From Actinomycetota bacterium (GTDB lineage: Bacteria > Actinomycetota > Actinomycetes > Nanopelagicales > Nanopelagicaceae), in assembly GCA_005787645.1 (NCBI GenBank), contig SYAM01000063.1:1-10599 (forward strand): 10,599 bases of DNA. The letters run 5' to 3'. The position numbers were made by a program, and so were the translations under genes. This document shows, in pieces, positions 6,771 through 10,599 of this stretch (position 1 is its first letter; each line of letters starts with the position of its first letter). Below the pieces are notes generated by a model. The model saw nothing but the letters and a program-made list of their open reading frames with translations, was not told where the DNA came from and ran no database searches.

Positions 6771-7736
6771 ATGACAACCATCTCTACACCAACCGAACTC
6801 ATCACTGCCGTCCCTTTTCTGCTCAACGGTGCACCCGAGGAGTGCCTGATATTTATCGCACTCTCTGAAGGAGCAGTTGCTCTCGCAGTCCAGGCGCAGT
6901 TGCCTCGCACTCCCGATCTCGATGGAGCAGAGCCATTCTTCACACCTCTTCGCGACAATAAGCTTGATCAACTATTGGTTCTCGCTTACCTTCCACCAGA
7001 TTTTTCTAACGAAATTGGTGATCATATTTGGGCACAACTCCAGGGGCACTGCGAAAAAATCGCTCCTGTAAAGGATTTTTTAATTATCCACCAAGGGCGT
7101 TGGCGCTCTTTTCTCTGTAAAGACGAGAGCTGTTGTGAGCCTGCGGGTGAGCCCCTACCCGACATCGCGTCGAGCGAGTTTGCTGCCAATCATGTTTATC
7201 AGGGGTTACTCATGCCGCCGCTTCCTCCTTCATCAGTAGGTCGCGCAGATCTCTCTGCGCTGATCAATCACGCGCGAGCTGAATTTGAGCGTTGTGAACC
7301 GAGTAATCGTTCCAAGCGTGGCGTGATCGCATTACTCCGATTGATTTCACATTTCACTATCACGCGCGAATTAGAGAACCAGAGCCTTGTTGCCGATGCG
7401 TTGATTGCACTGACCGATATTCAAGTGCGCGACTTTGGAATCGGATCTCATGGCGATGAGAATCTCGAATTACACCGGGAGCTATGGCGCTCGCTCTTGG
7501 ACTCTGCGCCTATTGGATATCGAGCGCCAACGGCAACCTTGTTAGCGCTGGTTCGCTATGAAGGTGGGGATATCGAAGGAGCCAAGCGCGCACTCGAACG
7601 GGCGCTCTCTGATGACCCGCACTACTCACTTGCACATCTTTTGCAGAAGACCTTTGCCGCAGGGTGGCCACCGGAGGCATTCACCACGATGCGCCATCAA
7701 CTCCACCCGAAGCTGGAGGAAGAGTTGCTGGGATAA
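6771..7736 (+). CDS. DUF4192 family protein
   Basis: A member of an uncharacterised family largely confined to Actinobacteria; its role is unknown and it has no signal peptide or membrane segment. Read from ATG 6771 it has 321 residues. Family landmarks in order: an N-terminal TELITAVPFLLNGAPEE-type start, WRSFLC with DESCCEPAGEPLPD near the middle (a Cys-rich spot, three Cys within seven residues), the helical segment with VRDFGIG, and a C-terminal tetratricopeptide-like end (RYEGGDIEGAKRALERAL, DPHYSLAHLL). The start is uncertain: TTG 6735 would add 12 residues and has GAGG 11 nt upstream, but ATG 6771 gives the usual family N-terminus. Such genes often lie near the primary sigma factor gene in Actinobacteria, which fits the downstream context. 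It is 65 bp past the secreted protein gene, on the same strand. Confidence 0.88.
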   Translation: MTTISTPTELITAVPFLLNGAPEECLIFIALSEGAVALAVQAQLPRTPDLDGAEPFFTPLRDNKLDQLLVLAYLPPDFSNEIGDHIWAQLQGHCEKIAPVKDFLIIHQGRWRSFLCKDESCCEPAGEPLPDIASSEFAANHVYQGLLMPPLPPSSVGRADLSALINHARAEFERCEPSNRSKRGVIALLRLISHFTITRELENQSLVADALIALTDIQVRDFGIGSHGDENLELHRELWRSLLDSAPIGYRAPTATLLALVRYEGGDIEGAKRALERALSDDPHYSLAHLLQKTFAAGWPPEAFTTMRHQLHPKLEEELLG

Positions 7737-7747
7737 CGGGGATAACC

Positions 7748-7778
7748 GGGAAAAATTCCCTCGAATTTTACTTTTTTC
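7748..7778 (+). terminator. Possible weak terminator after DUF4192
   Basis: GGGAA (7748-7752) and TTCCC (7756-7760) form a 5-bp stem with a 3-nt loop, followed after a few bases by T-rich sequence (TTTTAC, TTTTTT). The stem is short and the T run does not follow directly, so efficiency is doubtful. It stands at the right place to separate the DUF4192 transcript from the met operon. Confidence 0.3.
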
Positions 7779-7795
7779 ACTCTTTTGCCTATCTT
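7767..7795 (+). promoter_or_regulatory. Candidate promoter of the met operon
   Basis: TATCTT (7790-7795) could be a -10 box, with TTTACT (7767-7772) as a weak -35 box at 17-bp spacing. The predicted start, near 7802, falls right at the 5' edge of the riboswitch, which supports the choice. Confidence 0.45.
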
Positions 7796-7802
7796 TTCCC
7801 TT

Positions 7803-7912
7803 AGGTCATGAGTTCCAGTTCCAAGCCCCGGCTAACTGGACGGCAACCCTCCACCGCGGTGGGGTGCTCCGGGTGAAGACCAGGTCGCTGCGAAAGTCGT
7901 AACGACAAGCGC
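7803..7912 (+). ncRNA. SAM-IV riboswitch (S-adenosylmethionine-sensing leader)
   Basis: The leader closely matches the actinobacterial SAM-IV aptamer as I know it. The closing helix pairs GGTC (7804-7807) with GACC (7878-7881). Next is the hairpin CCAGTT (7815-7820) with AACTGG (7834-7839). Its loop holds CCCGG (7827-7831), which can form the expected pseudoknot with CCGGG (7869-7873). The conserved core CGGCAACCC follows, then the CCACC/GGTGG hairpin (7851-7862) and the GGTGAAGACC closing strand. A 3' hairpin, CGCT (7886-7889) with AGCG (7908-7911) enclosing GTCG/CGAC, fits the extra stem of this class. It lies directly upstream of metY-metX, as expected for feedback by SAM on methionine synthesis. 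Confidence 0.92.
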
Positions 7913-7938
7913 GGGTATCTCACCGAAAGGTAATACCC
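7913..7938 (+). other. Hairpin between riboswitch and metY, possible expression platform
   Basis: GGGTAT (7913-7918) pairs with ATACCC (7933-7938), and inside it ACC (7922-7924) pairs with GGT (7929-7931) around a GAAA loop. No T run follows, so it is not an intrinsic terminator. CCCT just downstream (7938-7941) can also pair with AGGG (7957-7960) in the metY ribosome binding site. The structure therefore fits control of translation rather than of transcription, but this is inference from short stems. Confidence 0.4.
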
Positions 7939-7954
7939 CCTAATAGCAAGTTAT

Positions 7955-7961
7955 GAAGGGA
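7955..7961 (+). promoter_or_regulatory. Ribosome binding site for metY
   Basis: GAAGGGA lies 9 nt before ATG 7971 and decides that start. The in-frame ATG 7953 just upstream has no such site and would add only MKGYFV. Confidence 0.65.
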
Positions 7962-7970
7962 TATTTCGTT

Positions 7971-9284
7971 ATGTCAGCCAATTGGTCATTTGATACCCAA
8001 CAGATTCACGCTGGACAAGTTCCTGATCCCACAACAGGCGCTCGTGCACTTCCGATCTACCAGACAACCGCTTATCAATTCCGCGATACCACCCACGCTG
8101 CAAACCTCTTTGGTTTAGCAGAGTTGGGAAATATCTACACCCGAATCATGAACCCCACCCAAGATGCGGTGGAGCAACGCTTGGCAGCGCTCGAAGGTGG
8201 AGTCGCAGCGCTCCTTGTTGCCTCCGGTTCAGCGGCAACCTTCTATGCCATTGCGAACGTCGCTGAAGCAGGTGATCACATAGTCTCCTCGCCATCGCTC
8301 TATGGCGGTACCTACAACCTCTTCCACTACACCTTGCCTAAGTTCGGTGTTGAAGTCACTTTCGTCGATAATCCCGATGACCCCGAGTCATGGAAGAAGG
8401 CAATTCGCCCCAATACCAAGGCCCTTTTTGGCGAGACCATTGCCAATCCAAAGAACGACCTTCTCGATATCGCAGCGGTTGCCAAGGTTGCGCACGATGC
8501 TGGCGTTCCACTCATCATCGATAACACAGTGGCCACTCCCTACTTGATCAAGCCAATCGAACATGGCGCTGATGTTGTGGTCCACTCTGCAACCAAGTTC
8601 CTCGCTGGCCACGGCAACTCAGTCGTAGGTGCGATTATCGATTCTGGTAAGTTCGATTACGCGCAATATCCGGCGCGCTTTAAGAACTTCAATGAACCAG
8701 ATCCGAGCTATCACGGCCTTGTTTATGCAGTGAATCTCGGTGTGGGTTCACCCTTTGGCGCCAACCTCTCCTACATCTTCAAGATTCGCTTGACGCTCCT
8801 TCGCGACACCGGAGCGGCAGTCAGCCCATTTAATGCATGGTTATTGGCCCTTGGTCTTGAAACTTTGAGCCTTCGCGTTCAACGCCATGTCGAGAATGCG
8901 CTCGCCGTCGCTACCTGGCTGGAGAAGCATCCAGCGGTCTCCAAGGTCAATTACGCCAGCCTGCCCTCATCGCCATGGCATGGCTTGGCAAAGAAGTATT
9001 CGCCTAAGGGATCCGGTGCGGTCCTCTCCTTCGAACTCAAAGGTGGCATTGATGCCGGCAAGAAGTTCATCGAGGCGCTCCAACTCTTCAGCCACGTTGC
9101 CAATATAGGTGATGTTCGCTCACTTGCGATTCACCCTGCCACAACTACCCACTCACAATTGACGCCAGAGGAACAACTCACTGCTGGTGTCACACCTGGT
9201 CTAGTTCGCTTAAGTCTTGGTCTCGAAGATATCAATGACATTAAGGCCGATCTCGAGACTGGGTTCGCCGCAGCAGGGAAGTAG
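7971..9284 (+). CDS. metY: O-acetylhomoserine sulfhydrylase (O-acetylhomoserine aminocarboxypropyltransferase)
   Basis: MetY uses pyridoxal phosphate to join O-acetylhomoserine with sulfide, giving homocysteine and acetate; it is a cytoplasmic enzyme of direct sulfhydrylation. The 437-residue product is of normal length and typical of the Cys/Met-metabolism PLP family: FDTQQIHAGQ near the N-terminus, YTRIMNPT (Y56, R58, contacts to the cofactor phosphate of the neighbouring subunit), the SGSAATFYAI segment, IIDNTVATPYL with D184 to the PLP ring nitrogen, and HSATKFLAGHG with K209 as the Schiff-base lysine. The long insert after that lysine (DSGKFDY to GANLSYIFK) is characteristic of MetY rather than MetB or MetC. 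The C-terminus has the usual VRLSLGLEDINDI segment. I start it at ATG 7971 because of its ribosome binding site. It lies downstream of the SAM-IV riboswitch and 2 bp before the proposed metX start. Confidence 0.96.
   Translation: MSANWSFDTQQIHAGQVPDPTTGARALPIYQTTAYQFRDTTHAANLFGLAELGNIYTRIMNPTQDAVEQRLAALEGGVAALLVASGSAATFYAIANVAEAGDHIVSSPSLYGGTYNLFHYTLPKFGVEVTFVDNPDDPESWKKAIRPNTKALFGETIANPKNDLLDIAAVAKVAHDAGVPLIIDNTVATPYLIKPIEHGADVVVHSATKFLAGHGNSVVGAIIDSGKFDYAQYPARFKNFNEPDPSYHGLVYAVNLGVGSPFGANLSYIFKIRLTLLRDTGAAVSPFNAWLLALGLETLSLRVQRHVENALAVATWLEKHPAVSKVNYASLPSSPWHGLAKKYSPKGSGAVLSFELKGGIDAGKKFIEALQLFSHVANIGDVRSLAIHPATTTHSQLTPEEQLTAGVTPGLVRLSLGLEDINDIKADLETGFAAAGK
9275..9280 (+). promoter_or_regulatory. 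Ribosome binding site supporting an ATT start for metX
   Basis: AGGGAA in the metY 3' end is 6 nt before the ATT at 9287. No ATG, GTG or TTG lies in the metX frame between its upstream stop (9242) and 9458, so this site is the main pointer to where metX translation begins. Confidence 0.5.
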
Positions 9285-9286
9285 AA

Positions 9287-10381
9287 ATTACTACCGACCT
9301 ACCCATCACTGGGGCATGGTTAGAAGATCACGATCCAGGTGAGCGTCGCTTCCTAAAAATTGGCGACCTCACTCTGGAATCGGGAGAAGTTCTTCCTGAT
9401 ATCACCATCGCCTATCAGACCTGGGGAACGTTAAATAGCGAGAAAAATAACGCTATTTTGATTAATCATGCCCTCACGGGTTGGTCTGATGTACCGTCGT
9501 GGTGGCCATCTCTAGTCGGTCCTGGTCTGCCATTCGATACCGATAAATATTTCATCGTCTGTCCCAATGTGATCGGTGGCTGTCAAGGATCAACGGGGCC
9601 ATCGTCGATTGCTCCAGATGGAAATCGGTGGGGCTCGCGCTTTCCATCGTTGACGATTCGCGACATGGTCGCAGCAGAGAGAGCCTTCACAGAGAAGTTG
9701 GGAATTAAAAAATACCTCATCGCAGTCGGTCCATCGTTAGGCGGCATGCGTTCACTCGAATGGGCCATCACTCATCCCGATAAAGTCGGTGCGATCTGCA
9801 CCATTGGTTCCTCCGCTGTGGCAACCGGGGATCAGATCGGCACTGCGAGCATTCAAATTAGAGCTATCAAAAAAGACCCATTTTTTAAGGGTGGTGACTA
9901 CTACGACCAGGAGCGTGGACCGGTGGAGGGGATGGGTATCGCGCGCCGAATTGCGCATCTGACCTATCGCTCTGAGGTTGAGATGGATATGCGCTTTGGT
10001 CGAGATATGCAAGGTGATGACACGGGGCGATATGCCGTGGAATCGTATTTGGATCATCAGGCAAATAAACTTGCTAAACGTTTTGATGCGAACACGTACA
10101 TTATTCTCACTGAAGCGATGAACTCGCATGATGTCGGTCGTGATCGTGGCGGCGTAGAGAAAGCGCTCGCTTCGATCACTGTTCCAGTGATTGTCGTAGC
10201 AATCGATACCGATCGATTATTTCCACCCCGTTTGCAACAAGAAATCTCCGATCTCACTCCCACAGCGGAAGCCCCAGATGTGCTCTCTTCGCCCTTTGGT
10301 CACGATGGCTTCCTCGTTGAGGTGGAGTCGGTGGGGGAGATCATTCGGAGAGCGATTTCTCGGGCTTTGGAGCGCTCGTAA
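9287..10381 (+). CDS. metX: Homoserine O-acetyltransferase
   Basis: MetX transfers acetyl from acetyl-CoA to homoserine, supplying the substrate of MetY. It is an alpha/beta-hydrolase-fold enzyme. Family motifs: LTLESGEVLPDITIAYQTWG-type N-terminus, NHALTG (59-64 in the 364-residue reading), CPNVIGGCQGSTGPSS, the nucleophile elbow GPSLGGM with S150, DTDRLFPP with D309 and FGHDGF with H339. These triad positions agree with known MetX enzymes. The start is odd: conserved sequence begins well before the first standard start codon (TTG 9458), and the frame upstream offers only ATT 9287 (with AGGGAA ahead), CTG 9374 and the GTA touching the metY stop. From ATT the protein begins as (M)TTDLPITGAW and has family length. 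Starting at 9458 would lose about 57 residues, including the first strands. It shares the metY transcript and riboswitch. Confidence 0.93.
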   Translation: MTTDLPITGAWLEDHDPGERRFLKIGDLTLESGEVLPDITIAYQTWGTLNSEKNNAILINHALTGWSDVPSWWPSLVGPGLPFDTDKYFIVCPNVIGGCQGSTGPSSIAPDGNRWGSRFPSLTIRDMVAAERAFTEKLGIKKYLIAVGPSLGGMRSLEWAITHPDKVGAICTIGSSAVATGDQIGTASIQIRAIKKDPFFKGGDYYDQERGPVEGMGIARRIAHLTYRSEVEMDMRFGRDMQGDDTGRYAVESYLDHQANKLAKRFDANTYIILTEAMNSHDVGRDRGGVEKALASITVPVIVVAIDTDRLFPPRLQQEISDLTPTAEAPDVLSSPFGHDGFLVEVESVGEIIRRAISRALERS

Positions 10382-10426
10382 GTCGGGTCAAAACCGCATT
10401 TTTAGCGCGCTGTAGCAAACCCTGAG

Positions 10427-10432
10427 TACAAT
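10427..10432 (+). promoter_or_regulatory. Candidate -10 box for the last gene
   Basis: TACAAT in the 114-bp gap after metX is a good -10 hexamer. The -35 region is poor (TTTAGC at 10401-10406 only with a 20-bp spacer). A start near 10439 would give a leader of about 57 nt. Confidence 0.35.
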
Positions 10433-10436
10433 AGAG

Positions 10437-10462
10437 GAATCGGGAGTCAGTCGGAGCGATTC
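10437..10462 (+). other. Stem-loop at the presumed 5' end of the last transcript
   Basis: GAATCG (10437-10442) pairs perfectly with CGATTC (10457-10462) around a 14-nt loop. It begins at the predicted transcription start and could be a 5' stabilising hairpin; chance is not excluded. Confidence 0.3.
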
Positions 10463-10495
10463 GATTAGGCGCCAAACCAAGTAGCGAGGATCACC

Positions 10496-10599
10496 GTGCC
10501 TTCTAAGAGCCATGCCGCAAAGGGTAAAAGCAGTGCGAAATCTGCCGTGAAACCCGCCGCAAAGAGCGCAGTGAAGAAAGCACCTGCCAAGAAAACACC
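10496..10599 (+). CDS. Lys/Ala-rich N-terminus, possibly the primary RNA polymerase sigma factor; 3' end outside the window
   Basis: Only 34 codons are visible, starting MPSKSHAAKGK and continuing as a run of Lys, Ala and Ser with a few Pro. The GTG start is supported by GAGGA ending 5 nt upstream. Such basic low-complexity leaders occur in actinobacterial primary sigma factors (RpoD/SigA/HrdB), in DksA/TraR-like zinc-finger proteins and in histone-like HU proteins. I favour the sigma factor because nrdJ and DUF4192 genes commonly lie in its neighbourhood in Actinobacteria, but this rests on gene order, not on any diagnostic domain in the window. The gene has its own 114-bp upstream gap with a candidate promoter, so it is probably independent of the met operon. 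Confidence 0.55.
   Translation, partial: MPSKSHAAKGKSSAKSAVKPAAKSAVKKAPAKKT

Noticed and set aside
7558..7902. Open frame running from DUF4192 into the riboswitch
   Set aside because: It overlaps DUF4192 out of frame and then the structured riboswitch; its translation is low in recognisable protein features.
7913..7945. Intrinsic terminator in front of metY
   Set aside because: A stable hairpin is present, but it is followed by CCTAATAGC and not by a T run.
9458..10381. metX starting at TTG 9458
   Set aside because: It would drop about 57 residues that are clearly MetX-like and would cut the first strands of the fold; it also leaves an unexplained 170-bp gap after metY.
10370..10411. Terminator after metX
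   Set aside because: The AGCGC and GCGCT arms are separated by 31 nt with no T run behind them; the only T tract lies inside the loop.

Overview
The window looks like a piece of an actinobacterial chromosome of moderate GC (roughly half, by eye), not a mobile or phage region. The pointers are an actinobacterial-type adenosylcobalamin-dependent ribonucleotide reductase (NrdJ), a DUF4192 protein, a SAM-IV riboswitch in front of metY-metX, and a Lys/Ala-rich N-terminus like the leader of actinobacterial primary sigma factors. The moderate GC and compact packing would suit a streamlined freshwater lineage such as Nanopelagicales, but that is inference. I saw no tRNA, rRNA, CRISPR, insertion sequence, integrase or origin.

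Layout: (1) 2-2107, the 3' part of nrdJ. (2) 2126-5156, a tight amino-sugar block on the same strand: nagA, a two-SIS-domain glucosamine-6-phosphate deaminase (NagB-II type) and a ROK kinase, probably an N-acetylglucosamine kinase. (3) 5141-5614 on the minus strand, a NUDIX hydrolase whose 3' end overlaps the kinase by 16 bp. (4) 5687-6705, two exported proteins joined by an ATGA stop/start overlap: a small lipoprotein and a secreted protein with a PKD-like segment. (5) 6771-7736, a DUF4192 protein. (6) 7737-7970, a regulatory region with a possible weak terminator, a candidate promoter and a SAM-IV riboswitch. (7) 7971-10381, metY and metX. (8) 10496 to the end, the start of a Lys/Ala-rich protein, perhaps the primary sigma factor.

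How the genes work together: NagK, NagA and NagB-II together turn N-acetylglucosamine into fructose-6-phosphate, acetate and ammonia, as expected for a cell living on chitin or cell-wall sugars. MetX acetylates homoserine and MetY sulfhydrylates the product, making homocysteine directly from sulfide. The riboswitch should shut this pair down when S-adenosylmethionine is plentiful.

Most genes are ordinary housekeeping genes. The most unusual point is that metX has no ATG, GTG or TTG upstream of its conserved N-terminus; an ATT codon with a well-placed ribosome binding site is the best candidate start. The exported pair at 5687-6705 is the least characterised content. I found no convincing undescribed multi-gene system.
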